From: a bacterium
Lineage (GTDB): Bacteria > Actinomycetota > Acidimicrobiia > Spongiisociales > Spongiisociaceae
Assembly (NCBI GenBank): GCA_028821235.1
Contig: JAPPGV010000128.1
Span: 1-43,821, forward strand
Direction of reading: 5' to 3'
DNA: 43,821 bases
Positions 33,899 to 41,772 of the stretch are shown here, in pieces. The translations under genes were made by a program, and so were the position numbers. How positions within the stretch are numbered: position 1 is the first letter of the stretch; each line of letters begins with the position of its first letter. The notes under the pieces were generated by a model. The model ran no database searches, was not told the DNA's origin, and worked only from the letters and a program-made list of their open reading frames with translations.

Positions 33899-33914
33899 GA
33901 TATACTAGGATATC
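33899..33914 (+). promoter_or_regulatory. Near-perfect palindrome over the vapB -10 box
   Basis: GATATACTAGGATATC is a 16-bp palindrome with seven of eight base pairs matched. It contains TATACT (33901-33906), a good -10 hexamer. An RHH antitoxin binding here would block RNA polymerase, the usual autoregulation of VapBC-type operons. Confidence 0.6.
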
Positions 33915-33936
33915 ATCCACTGATCGGAGGTTGGTC

Positions 33937-34155
33937 TTGGCAGATATCCTCATCCGCGGTGTTCCCGACGAGGTCGTCGCCATCGTCGAAGCCAACGCCA
34001 GGCGTGTCGGACTGTCCAGGGCGGAGTACATCAGACGCGTACTGGAACGCGAGCAACAACGTGGCGGCGCTGTAAGCGTCGACTCGCTGCGGCGCTTTCG
34101 GCAGACCTTCCGCGATCTCGAAGATGATGAGTTGATGCGCTCAGCCTGGTCATGA
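33937..34155 (+). CDS. vapB: Antitoxin, ribbon-helix-helix type (FitA/VapB-like)
   Basis: A 72-residue protein whose N-terminus [20 protein letters not shown] and [15 protein letters not shown] gives a ribbon-helix-helix DNA-binding fold. The C-terminal part ([19 protein letters not shown]) would wrap the toxin. The start is TTG 33937, seven bases after GGAGG. Its stop overlaps the toxin start as ATGA. It should neutralise the PIN toxin and repress the operon through the palindrome at 33899-33914. Confidence 0.88.
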   Translation: MADILIRGVPDEVVAIVEANARRVGLSRAEYIRRVLEREQQRGGAVSVDSLRRFRQTFRDLEDDELMRSAWS

Positions 34156-34556
34156 CAGCATGGCTGATCGATAAGTCGGCTCTCGTACGGTTGGTTACAA
34201 GTCCCCATGCGGCGGTGTGGGCGTCGAGAATCGAGCGAGGGTTGGTTCGTATCTGCACAGTGACCCGACTGGAAATCGGATTTTCGGCCCGTTCGGCCGG
34301 CGACCTCCGGCAGAGCGCTTCCGAACCCCCGTTGAGCGCCATGCCCATCGAGTACCTGACGCCCTCTATCGAGAACCGGGCCATCGATGTGCAGCAGGCT
34401 CTCGCGGATGTCGGCCACCATCGAGCCCCTTCGATCCCCGATCTCCTGATCGCTGCGACCGCTGAACTGTCACTGTTCACCGTTCTACACGTCGACAAGG
34501 ACTTCGAACTGATCGCCCGGATCACGGGTCAACCTGTCGAGCGATTGCTCCTCTAG
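34152..34556 (+). CDS. vapC: PIN-domain ribonuclease toxin (VapC family)
   Basis: A 134-residue PIN domain. Acidic metal-binding residues are visible: Asp7 (LIDKSAL), Glu41 ([10 protein letters not shown]), Asp97 ([11 protein letters not shown]) and Asp115/Asp117 ([10 protein letters not shown]). VapC proteins are magnesium-dependent RNases that cleave tRNA or rRNA and stop growth when free of antitoxin. The full set of residues predicts an active toxin. The ATG overlaps the vapB stop. The cassette is the only plus-strand gene pair between minus-strand hydrolases, consistent with insertion into one of the repeat-bearing gaps. Confidence 0.92.
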   Translation: MTAWLIDKSALVRLVTSPHAAVWASRIERGLVRICTVTRLEIGFSARSAGDLRQSASEPPLSAMPIEYLTPSIENRAIDVQQALADVGHHRAPSIPDLLIAATAELSLFTVLHVDKDFELIARITGQPVERLLL

Positions 34557-34573
34557 GAATACGTCCTGTAGAC

Positions 34574-34642
34574 CGGTGGTCAGTGGTCAGTGGAAAGTCA
34601 ATGTAGAATAGTACAATCAATCACCACTCACCAGCTACCAAC
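34574..34642. repeat. Heptamer-armed intergenic element D
   Basis: Left arm: GTGGTCAGTGGTCAGTGG (34575-34592). Middle: AT-rich (34593-34620). Right arm: degenerate CACCACT-CACCAGC-TACCAAC units (34621-34642) up to the stop codon of paralog 3. It has the same order as elements A to C but is shorter and more eroded. Confidence 0.75.
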
Positions 34643-35476
34643 TCAGGGGAAGTTGTACCTGAACACTCCGCCGGTGCGGATCATCTCGGCCGCGATCCCG
34701 TCGGCGTGCTGGAGGAATCGGTTGAGCATGGCGTTGATCTGGTCTGGAACATCCTGCAGCGCCTTGTGCCCGGCGCCGACCGTCTTGCCGATCACGACCT
34801 GCGGGCACAGTTCACGCAGAAGGTCCAAGTCGAGATCGGGCTGGCCGCAGTCGATGTAGAGGTAGGGACACTTCATCTGGCGCAGCGTCTCGGTCGGGTC
34901 GTAGGCGCTCATTGCCTGCCAAGCCCGTACGATCACATGGTCGGGTATCGCGGCCAGCCGCTCCTCCAGCCCTGCGACGTGGGATGGGTCGTCGGTGGGC
35001 AGGTAAGCGCCTCGTAGGAACATGTGGACCGCCTCCCGGTAGGGCCCGTCGAAGGTCATCAGGTGGTCGAAGGGTTCGTGGAAGCGCCGCTGCCAGCCCG
35101 GGATGTTGCTGGGCGAGTCCAAGCTTGCCACCGCGGCGACCAGCTCGGGATGTCGCGCAGCAACCGATATGACTACCTGCCCGCCCATGCTGTGTCCCAC
35201 GAGGATTGAACGCCCCAGGCCCAGCCGGCGGATCACTGCGGCCACGTCGTCGGCGTAGCCTGCCATCGAGTAGACCTCGTCGGGCTTGTCGCTGTCGCCG
35301 TTGCCGCGCAGATCGACGGCCACACATCGATGGTTAGGCGCGAAGTAACCCTCCTGGAGTCCGAATCCCAACCGGTTGCCATAGATGCCGTGGATAAACA
35401 CGATCGGCGGGTCGCCGGCCCCTACCTCGTGGTAGGCAATCCGCACCCCGTCCGGTGTAGTGATCCATGCTGCCAC
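34643..35476 (-). CDS. Alpha/beta hydrolase, paralog 3
   Basis: A 277-residue paralog: IVFIHGIYGNR, VAVDLRGNGDSDKPDE, nucleophile serine in VGHSMGGQV, acid in CGQPDLDLD and histidine in GAGHKALQ. It is more diverged in the core than paralogs 1 and 2 but keeps the same C-terminal 60 residues. GTG 35476 gives a protein of the same length as paralog 1; an open frame continues upstream inside the next gene but is not homologous. The start is five bases after the stop of the DegT-type gene, so the two are probably cotranscribed. Confidence 0.9.
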   Translation of the reverse strand: MAAWITTPDGVRIAYHEVGAGDPPIVFIHGIYGNRLGFGLQEGYFAPNHRCVAVDLRGNGDSDKPDEVYSMAGYADDVAAVIRRLGLGRSILVGHSMGGQVVISVAARHPELVAAVASLDSPSNIPGWQRRFHEPFDHLMTFDGPYREAVHMFLRGAYLPTDDPSHVAGLEERLAAIPDHVIVRAWQAMSAYDPTETLRQMKCPYLYIDCGQPDLDLDLLRELCPQVVIGKTVGAGHKALQDVPDQINAMLNRFLQHADGIAAEMIRTGGVFRYNFP

Positions 35477-35481
35477 GCCGG

Positions 35482-36633
35482 TCAAGACGATCGGAAGAAT
35501 TCCAGGAGCTTCGAGGCGGCCTCCTCGACCTGAGAATCGGTGATCTGGGGGAAGCAGGGCAGACCGATCATCCGTGACGCGGTCTCCTCCGCCACGGGCA
35601 GGGAGCCGGGGCCGAGACCCATCCACCGGAAGGCGGGATGCAGGTGCAACGGTGGGTTGTAGTACAGGCGGCTGGCGACTCCTCGCGACGCGAGGTACTC
35701 CCGAGCCTCGTCACGACGGCCGGCTGGCACCATCGCGTTGTAGGCGAAGTAGACGTGGCGCGCCCACGGCGCCTCGTAGACAGGTGTCACCGGTGTCCCG
35801 GAGAAGATCTCACGGTAGAGGGCGGCAGCCCGCCGTCGTCCGGCAATCCGGTCCTCCAGAGTTTGGAGCTTGGCGTTGAGCACCGCGGCCTGCAGGGTGT
35901 CGAGCCGCTGGTTGAAACCCTCCTCCAACACTTCCCAGCCCGTGCCTCCGGTCAGGTCCTTGCCTGACAGTCTCATGCCGGGAGCGTGGCCGTAGTTGCG
36001 CAGCACACGGATCCGCTGCGCCAGATCGGGATCGTTGGTGACCACCATCCCCCCGTCTCCGTACCCCCCCAGGATCTTCCCCGGCGCCACGCTGAAGCAT
36101 CCCAGGGGTCCGAAGCTCCCGGTTCTGCGGCCCTTGTACTCGCCTCCCACCGCCAGAGCCGAGTCCTCCAGCACCGTGATCCCGTGGCGGTCGGCGATCT
36201 CGCAGATGGGATCCATGTCGGCAGGGTGGCCGAACAGGTGGACCGGGAGGATCACCCTCGTGCGCGGGGTGATCTTCTCCTTCAGCTTCTCGGGATCCAT
36301 CGTGAACGTGTCCGCGGTGGTGTCGGCCAGCACCACCTTCGCTCCCGCGTGGGTCACCGCCGACGCCGTGGGGTTGTCGGTATTGGGGACGGTGATTACC
36401 TCGTCCTCTGGACCCAGGTTCAGCACTGCAAGGGCGAGGTGAAGGGCGGCGGTACCGGAACCCACTCCCAGGGCGAACCTGGCCCCGACGTAGTGGGCGA
36501 AGGCTTCCTCGAAGGCCTCAAGTTCCTCGCCCAACACGTAGTTGCCGCTGGCCAGGACACGCGCCACCGCTCCGTCGATCTCGGTCTTCAGAGACCGGTA
36601 TTCCATAGCCAGATCGCTCATCGGCACTACCAA
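35482..36633 (-). CDS. DegT/DnrJ/EryC1-family PLP-dependent aminotransferase-like protein
   Basis: A fold-type I PLP protein. The internal-aldimine lysine is in FSVAPGKILGGYGDGG; the phosphate and ring contacts are in GVGSGTAALHLAL and VLEDSALAVGGEYKG; EEGFNQRLDTLQAAVL is also characteristic. Family members usually transaminate keto-sugars for cell-surface glycans or antibiotics. Two regions deviate: NTDNPTASAV replaces the usual substrate-loop sequence, and EDSALA replaces EDAAQA. TTG 36633, six bases after GGAGGAG, places the N-terminus at VPMSDLAMEYRSL as expected; ATG 36684 in frame would add 17 unconserved residues. No other sugar gene is nearby, so the substrate is uncertain. Confidence 0.88.
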   Translation of the reverse strand: MVVPMSDLAMEYRSLKTEIDGAVARVLASGNYVLGEELEAFEEAFAHYVGARFALGVGSGTAALHLALAVLNLGPEDEVITVPNTDNPTASAVTHAGAKVVLADTTADTFTMDPEKLKEKITPRTRVILPVHLFGHPADMDPICEIADRHGITVLEDSALAVGGEYKGRRTGSFGPLGCFSVAPGKILGGYGDGGMVVTNDPDLAQRIRVLRNYGHAPGMRLSGKDLTGGTGWEVLEEGFNQRLDTLQAAVLNAKLQTLEDRIAGRRRAAALYREIFSGTPVTPVYEAPWARHVYFAYNAMVPAGRRDEAREYLASRGVASRLYYNPPLHLHPAFRWMGLGPGSLPVAEETASRMIGLPCFPQITDSQVEEAASKLLEFFRSS

Positions 36634-36999
36634 GGCTCGCTCCTCCGTCAGGTTGTTTGCTGGTCTGGTTGGAAGGCAGACCACTGGCGGGAATCCTAAC
36701 CCCGGTCCGACTCGCCGAGGCTTGGATCGGCGGAGTCAGCCGCGTAGGGCGACCGTCCGCATCGCTGATGCGCCTAGCGGCCCAGTCTGGCAGGGACCAC
36801 CAGTCTCTCTTGACAACAGCCCGGAACGTATGATATATTGACGTTGTTATACAGTTAAAATTGAAGATTATCTACTTGTATAAGTTTTAGGTATATCAAT
36901 CAGTTATTCATATGCGACTACCACCACTTAGAGAGGACGGCTAGGAGAGAAGTGAATTGCTTCATTCAACGACAAAGGATTGGAAGGCAGGTGACCTGA
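36634..36999. other. Intergenic region with an AT-rich block before the higA-like gene
   Basis: No gene is supported here. Bases 36826-36910 are markedly AT-rich compared with the surroundings and contain an imperfect palindrome ACTTGTATAAGT (36874-36885) and a distant inverted repeat TGATATA (36831-36837)/TATATCA (36892-36898). The usual HigB toxin reading frame that should precede higA is not present in any frame. Confidence 0.6.
36810..36839 (+). promoter_or_regulatory. Candidate promoter for the higA-like gene
   Basis: TTGACA (36810-36815) and TATATT (36834-36839) have an 18-base spacer. Transcription from here would give a ~155-nt leader through the AT-rich block before TTG 37000. Confidence 0.5.
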
Positions 37000-37299
37000 T
37001 TGGCGTTACACGACCCTCCACATCCTGGGGCAATACTGAGGTATGAGTGCCTCGAACCCTTAGGCCTTACCGTTGCGCGCGCAGCCGCGGGACTGGGTAT
37101 GAGCCAGGAGGCTCTGTCCGGTGTGCTCGACGGAAGTTCCCCTGTATCGGTTGACATGGCCTTCCGGTTGGCGCAGGCGTTCGGTTCCACCCCGGAGACT
37201 TGGTTGGGTATGCAGATGGCATACGACCTCTGGCAGGCCCGCCACAACATCAGCACACAGGTCGAGGTCGAGAGGTTCGTGCCTCCCGTCGCTGTCTAG
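37000..37299 (+). CDS. HigA-like XRE-family regulator without a HigB partner
   Basis: A 99-residue protein beginning with the HigA hallmark HDPPHPGAILRYECLEPLGLT, followed by an XRE helix-turn-helix (ARAAAGLGMSQEALSGVLDG and SVDMAFRLAQAFG) and TPETWLGMQMAYDLWQAR. It should bind DNA and, in the usual case, neutralise HigB. Here no HigB gene precedes it. The start is TTG 37000. It could be an orphan regulator acting on its own AT-rich upstream region or on a toxin located elsewhere. Confidence 0.88.
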   Translation: MALHDPPHPGAILRYECLEPLGLTVARAAAGLGMSQEALSGVLDGSSPVSVDMAFRLAQAFGSTPETWLGMQMAYDLWQARHNISTQVEVERFVPPVAV

Positions 37300-37501
37300 C
37301 TTCGGTTCACGACGCGTCTCGGCCTTCAGTTCAGGGGTTGGAAGCATGCACCAGCCCCTCAATCATGAAGGGACGAGGACGCTGGAGGACGTGAGTCATC
37401 GCTTGGCATGTCCCTCAACTAACTAAGGGTGGCAGCAGTCCTCGAGGCTGTAACCTCCGCCAACTACCAATGACCGGCTCTGCCTCGAGAAGTCGGCGAG
37501 G

Positions 37502-38593
37502 TCAGCCCGGAACCACGACGGTGCGCAGAGCGGACCCCGTTTCCAGGTTCTCGAAACCCTTCTCCATTTCCGACAGGGGGATCGTGTGGGTGACCATGGA
37601 GTCCAGGTCGAGGCTGCCGGCCTGGTAGAGCGAGTCCAGCACCGGGAAGTCCTGGGCCGGTATCCCCTCCCCTCCGTGGGTGGTCATCAACGTCGACGTG
37701 TTCCGGAAGAAGGCGGACGGATTCAGATCGGTCGCCGAACCCACAGGTGGCACTCCGATCATGGTGGCGACTCCCCCGTAGGACAGCATCGCCAAGGCCT
37801 GCTCCAACGTGTCGGCCATTCCCACCGCTTCGAAGGAGAAGTCGACCCCTTGACCGCCGGTTATTGCTCTCACAGCCTCCACGGCGTCCTGCTCGGCCGA
37901 GTTGACCGCATGGGTGGCGCCCATCGACATCGCCCACTCGAGCTTGAGATCGGAGATGTCCACCGCGATCACCTTGGAGGCGTTGGCCATCCGGGCACCC
38001 TGCACGGTGGAGAGGCCGATCCCCCCGCAGCCGATCACCGCGGCGGTGGCGCCCGGCCACACCTTGGCGGTGTGGAAGACGGCGCCGGTACCGGTCATGA
38101 CCGCGCAACCGAGCATGGAGGCCGAGGTCATCGGCATGCCATCGCTCACCTGGAAGGCAGCGCCGGCATCCACGGGGATCCGCTCGGCGTACATCCCCAA
38201 GCCCATCGGAACCTCGACCGTGGACCCGTCGGAAGACAGCGTGACCTCGGGAGCGCTAGGGGAGGATGAATTGCAACGTCGAGGGTCGTTGCGGCGGCAC
38301 ATCGAGCACGAACCACACGGGACACGGCATCCCACCGCCACCCGGTCGCCCTCCTTAAGGCGGGTCACTCCCCTGCCGACTTGCTCCACGACACCGGCGC
38401 CTTCGTGGCCCAGCAGCATGGGGTAGCGGGGCTCCCGCCCCGATTGCAGGCCCTTCGAGACCTTGTAGTCGGTGCGGCACACGCCCGCCGCCTCGACCCG
38501 GAGGATCACTTCGTCGTCCCTGGGGGGACCGATCTGTATGCCGGTTATCTCGACCCGACCCGGCTCGACGACCAGGGCCGCGCGGCTATGCAT
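37502..38593 (-). CDS. Zinc-dependent alcohol dehydrogenase (MDR family)
   Basis: A 363-residue medium-chain dehydrogenase. Catalytic zinc ligands lie in GVCRTDYKV and LLGHEGAGVVE; the structural zinc site is CGSCSMCRRNDPRRC; the NAD loop is VIGCGGIGLSTVQGA. The layout resembles the class III/aryl-alcohol branch. It would oxidise an alcohol or, if of the glutathione type, an adduct such as a hemithioacetal. ATG 38593 lies inside the last codons of the M24 gene (8-bp overlap), so it is the last gene of the minus-strand catabolic operon. Confidence 0.93.
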   Translation of the reverse strand: MHSRAALVVEPGRVEITGIQIGPPRDDEVILRVEAAGVCRTDYKVSKGLQSGREPRYPMLLGHEGAGVVEQVGRGVTRLKEGDRVAVGCRVPCGSCSMCRRNDPRRCNSSSPSAPEVTLSSDGSTVEVPMGLGMYAERIPVDAGAAFQVSDGMPMTSASMLGCAVMTGTGAVFHTAKVWPGATAAVIGCGGIGLSTVQGARMANASKVIAVDISDLKLEWAMSMGATHAVNSAEQDAVEAVRAITGGQGVDFSFEAVGMADTLEQALAMLSYGGVATMIGVPPVGSATDLNPSAFFRNTSTLMTTHGGEGIPAQDFPVLDSLYQAGSLDLDSMVTHTIPLSEMEKGFENLETGSALRTVVVPG

Positions 38594-39752
38594 CCAGGTC
38601 GACCAGGATGTCGCGGTCGTAGGTGAGCCGCTCGCCGCCGTCGGGGGTGACCCGCACGTTGTCGGAAACGCATATCCCTGCCAAGGCCAGGGCCTCATCC
38701 GGGTCTTCGAATGTGATCTGTGGATGGAGGTTGATGACCATGTCGGTCTTCATGACCCGTTCCTTGCCCGGAACCCAGGGCGGCTCGTGCGAGTCCAGCC
38801 CGATGCCGTGCGCCGTGTAGGCCACCGACTCCTCGCCGCCCTGACCGTACTTGCGATGGACCCGGTTCCGGGCGGCGATGACCTCTTCGGAGGAGTCACC
38901 GGTCTTCATCGCCTCGATGCAGGCGTCCAGGGTCTCCAGACGGGTCTCCCAGTACCGCAGGATCTGGTCGGAAGGGCGGCCGAAACAGTAGGTCCGCCGC
39001 ACTTCCACCCAGTAACCGGAGGGACCTCCCCACTCCAGGTCTATGCAGATGACGTCGTCCCTCTCGATCTCGGCGTCCATCCCGAAGGTGTAGGCACGGT
39101 ACGGCTGGCGGCTCATCTGGGCGATCCCGTCCAGGCAGCCGTGCTGGCGGACCAGACGGTGAGCCTCGGCCAGCACGTCGCGCTCATTGGTGCCGGGCCG
39201 GATGTGGCCCTCCAGACCGGCGAACACCCGGCGGATGATGCGGGATGTCTCGCGGAGGTTGTCGAGTTCCTCGCCGCTCTTGACGGACTTGATGTCGTCG
39301 AAGACATCTGTGGCGTCCACCAGGGTGGCGGTGCCTCCGAACGTCCTCTGGAAGGCCATGTAGTGGGCGGCGGAGGTGATATCGGCCAGCCCCACGATCC
39401 CGATGGTTCCGCTGGAGATGCCGTGGTCGGACAGGATCCCGGCGATCTCGACCTCCGGAGTCTGGGTAGCCCGATAGTCCTGGATCCAGTTGACCAGCGC
39501 CACGCGGGAGAGGCCCCACAGCGGATCGCCGATGAAGGTGGGTTCACCCTTCTGGGGAAGGACGACCATACCCCACCCGGCCCACTGGAAGATGTCGCTC
39601 ACGTACTGCACTCGGCCCCGTACGAACTCGTCGCCACGGCTGCAGATGATCATCGCGTCGATCCCCGCTCCGGCCATGGCCTCTCGCAGCACGCGATGGC
39701 GTCTCTCCCGCTCGTCGGGGGAGGAAATGTGGGTCAGCTTGCCTTCAGCCAT
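38586..39752 (-). CDS. M24-fold (creatinase/aminopeptidase P-type) protein lacking metal ligands
   Basis: A 388-residue pita-bread-fold protein with an N-terminal creatinase-like domain and an M24 catalytic domain. Of the five metallopeptidase ligands, Asp in VICIDLEW and His in TAHGIGLDSHEPP are kept, but the second Asp is Glu (YWVEVRRT), the first Glu is His (VINLHPQI) and the last Glu is Ser (CVSDNVRVT). Creatinase is a known metal-free member of this fold that hydrolyses creatine, so a C-N hydrolase is more likely than a peptidase. The downstream position of an isochorismatase-type gene fits such chemistry. The ATG is 39752; the C-terminus overlaps the dehydrogenase start. Confidence 0.88.
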   Translation of the reverse strand: MAEGKLTHISSPDERERRHRVLREAMAGAGIDAMIICSRGDEFVRGRVQYVSDIFQWAGWGMVVLPQKGEPTFIGDPLWGLSRVALVNWIQDYRATQTPEVEIAGILSDHGISSGTIGIVGLADITSAAHYMAFQRTFGGTATLVDATDVFDDIKSVKSGEELDNLRETSRIIRRVFAGLEGHIRPGTNERDVLAEAHRLVRQHGCLDGIAQMSRQPYRAYTFGMDAEIERDDVICIDLEWGGPSGYWVEVRRTYCFGRPSDQILRYWETRLETLDACIEAMKTGDSSEEVIAARNRVHRKYGQGGEESVAYTAHGIGLDSHEPPWVPGKERVMKTDMVINLHPQITFEDPDEALALAGICVSDNVRVTPDGGERLTYDRDILVDLDA

Positions 39753-39768
39753 TCGAGACCGGCTCCTT

Positions 39769-40581
39769 TCAACTGGTGGGCGTCGGGATCGACGCGGGAC
39801 GGTGCATGGCGGGGGTTTCGGGGTTCTCCAGTTCCTTGCATATCTCGTCGGTGGTCCGGGAGGCGATGAACCCCCCGTCGGTCATCCGCACCAGGGCGTT
39901 CTCATGGAGTTCCCTGGTGGACGACGTGCAGGCATCCGACACCAGGGACACCGAGTATCCCCGATCGGCTGCGTCACGGGCGGAGAGTTCCACACACCCC
40001 TCCGTCACGATTCCCGTGAACACGAGATGGCTGACCCCCATCCGCTTGAGAACGTTGTCGATGGCGCTGGAGTTGAACACGCTGGAGGAGGTCTTGGAGA
40101 AGATCATCTCGTCGCCCTGCGCGGCCACCTCCGGCAGGAGCTCGTCATCGTAGGGCTCGCGGGGTACCGGTTCGAGTTCTGCGGACGGCATGAATGCCTT
40201 ACCTGCGTCCCGACCGTCAGCGGTCCGGTAGGCGACCCGGACGTGGATGACTTCCTCTCCCGCATCGCGGAAGGCGTCCTGGCACCGGCGCACGTTGGGA
40301 AGGATGCCGTTGATGTTGTCCCAACGTTCCTGCATGGTCTCCGGCTTGCCGGCGGCCTGGGCGATCCTGCCAATCCACCCGTCCGCATGAGCATCCAGAT
40401 ACTGCAGGTCGATGGTGAGGAGCGCCGTCTTCCCCGGTTCGATGGAGGGAAAGGAGGGTCGGGGGAACAGGTCGTAGAAGGGGTCGTGCAGGTCCAAGGT
40501 TCTCAGCCTTTCGTAGAGACTTGCCGGTTCATGCGGAACGGAGTTGCTTGCTGCAACAGATCCACCTCCGGCCGGCGCCAA
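39769..40581 (-). CDS. Isochorismatase-like cysteine hydrolase
   Basis: A 270-residue protein with the Asp-Lys-Cys triad of the family: Asp58 in LLTIDLQYLD, Lys in IFSKTSSSVF and Cys in GIVTEGCVELSARDAA. Members include isochorismatase, N-carbamoylsarcosine amidase, nicotinamidase and related amidases. The first ~45 residues (through PRPSFPSIEPG) are an extension seen in the carbamoylsarcosine amidase-like group; I infer an amide or ureido substrate. The start TTG 40581 is weak; the GGAGG at about 40569 suggests a later start, but no start codon is properly placed. It lies 16 bp before the M24 gene in the same operon. Confidence 0.88.
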   Translation of the reverse strand: MAPAGGGSVAASNSVPHEPASLYERLRTLDLHDPFYDLFPRPSFPSIEPGKTALLTIDLQYLDAHADGWIGRIAQAAGKPETMQERWDNINGILPNVRRCQDAFRDAGEEVIHVRVAYRTADGRDAGKAFMPSAELEPVPREPYDDELLPEVAAQGDEMIFSKTSSSVFNSSAIDNVLKRMGVSHLVFTGIVTEGCVELSARDAADRGYSVSLVSDACTSSTRELHENALVRMTDGGFIASRTTDEICKELENPETPAMHRPASIPTPTS

Positions 40582-40608
40582 GTATACGGCTCGCCGGAAA
40601 GGGTCTAT

Positions 40609-41772
40609 CTACACCGTCACCCTTCGGCCCTCGCGGCTCGAGAGCATGACCGCGTCGAGAAGACGATGAAGGTCCACACCGTCGTGGAAGTCGGGCCGGA
40701 AACGACGTCCCTCCCTGATCGACTCAGCGAAATCGGTGAGAGACCTGGCCACGTTGTAGGCAGAATGTCCTTCCGTGATCGGAGTGTCCGAGAAGTAATC
40801 GGCGGGAATCTCGACCTCCTCCAAACGTCCGGATTCTCCGCCCCCTACCGACAACGCCATCGGGCCGACCGAGACCTTCACGGGACTGAATTGGTAGTAG
40901 GAAGGAGCCGCCAGCAGGATCTGCCCCTCCTCCCCGAGGATCCGCAGCGAATAGCCCTGCGGCGGCGAGACGGTGTTGGAGACATAGGCCGTCCCGACGA
41001 CGCCTCCTGCCAGTTCGGTCATGGCCATCACGGTGTCGGCCGTCTTCCACTCGAAGGATCCGCCGTCGGTGTACACCCCGGCAGGGGAAAGGGTCAACTG
41101 GCGAGCGGAGATACTCTGCACCTCTCCCAGGATGTAACGGACCGAGTCGATCACATGGCCGAAGGCCACGAACAGGGCGCCGCTGGCCTCCTCATGGCGC
41201 ACCAGCCAGGCACGGTCGCGATCGACATCGAACTTGGACAGCATCTGGGTGACCACGAACGACAGGGGTCTGCCCACTGCGCCATCGGCCACCAATCGGC
41301 GTGCCCAGGCGATCGCCGGGGAGAAGCGGCCCTGCAACCCGACCGCGGTCGGGATGCCATCCTGGCTGGCCTGCGTAGCCATCTCCCGTGCCTCGGTGGT
41401 GTCGAGGGCCAGGGGCCACTCGCAGAACACCGCCTTGCCCGCTCGAAGGGCCGCCATGGACAGCGGGTGGTGGAAACGGGGCCGGACCGCCACCGTGACG
41501 ATGTCGACTTCGGGATCGTTGCACAGGTCGTCTATGCCCGCGTACCACTTCGGGGCCCCCCAACGGTCGGCGGCTGCTCTGGCAGTCTCCTCCCGGGTCG
41601 TGCATACGGCCTCCAGGACCAGTCCGGGGGCGGACTGCAGGGCCGGCAGATGGGCGCGATCGCCGAACCCGGGAGGGCTGGCGCCCACCACTCCCACCCG
41701 CACAGGGTCGCCGGTGATCCGCTGACCCGCGCTGTTCTGGCCATCGGACCGGTTAGAGGGTGCGTTCGTCAT
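40609..41772 (-). CDS. Gfo/Idh/MocA-family oxidoreductase
   Basis: A 387-residue oxidoreductase: Rossmann segment VRVGVVGASPPGFGDRAH, WYAGIDDLCNDPEVDIVTVAV, and the second domain with GHVIDSVRYILG. The usual EKP motif is replaced by CEWPLALD, losing the lysine that normally helps catalysis, so its activity may differ or it may be a binding or epimerase-like variant. The family acts on sugars, inositols and related compounds with NAD(P). ATG 41772 overlaps the MarR stop as ATGA. It is the second gene of the operon. Confidence 0.88.
   Translation of the reverse strand: MTNAPSNRSDGQNSAGQRITGDPVRVGVVGASPPGFGDRAHLPALQSAPGLVLEAVCTTREETARAAADRWGAPKWYAGIDDLCNDPEVDIVTVAVRPRFHHPLSMAALRAGKAVFCEWPLALDTTEAREMATQASQDGIPTAVGLQGRFSPAIAWARRLVADGAVGRPLSFVVTQMLSKFDVDRDRAWLVRHEEASGALFVAFGHVIDSVRYILGEVQSISARQLTLSPAGVYTDGGSFEWKTADTVMAMTELAGGVVGTAYVSNTVSPPQGYSLRILGEEGQILLAAPSYYQFSPVKVSVGPMALSVGGGESGRLEEVEIPADYFSDTPITEGHSAYNVARSLTDFAESIREGRRFRPDFHDGVDLHRLLDAVMLSSREGRRVTV

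Noticed and set aside
36700-36830. tRNA or riboswitch before the DegT or higA-like genes
   Set aside because: No cloverleaf with a TTC loop and no known riboswitch core could be drawn; only the AT-rich block and a promoter stand out.
38472-39869. Plus-strand open frame of about 465 codons opposite the M24 gene
   Set aside because: Shadow of the M24 and dehydrogenase genes; no domain and atypical composition.
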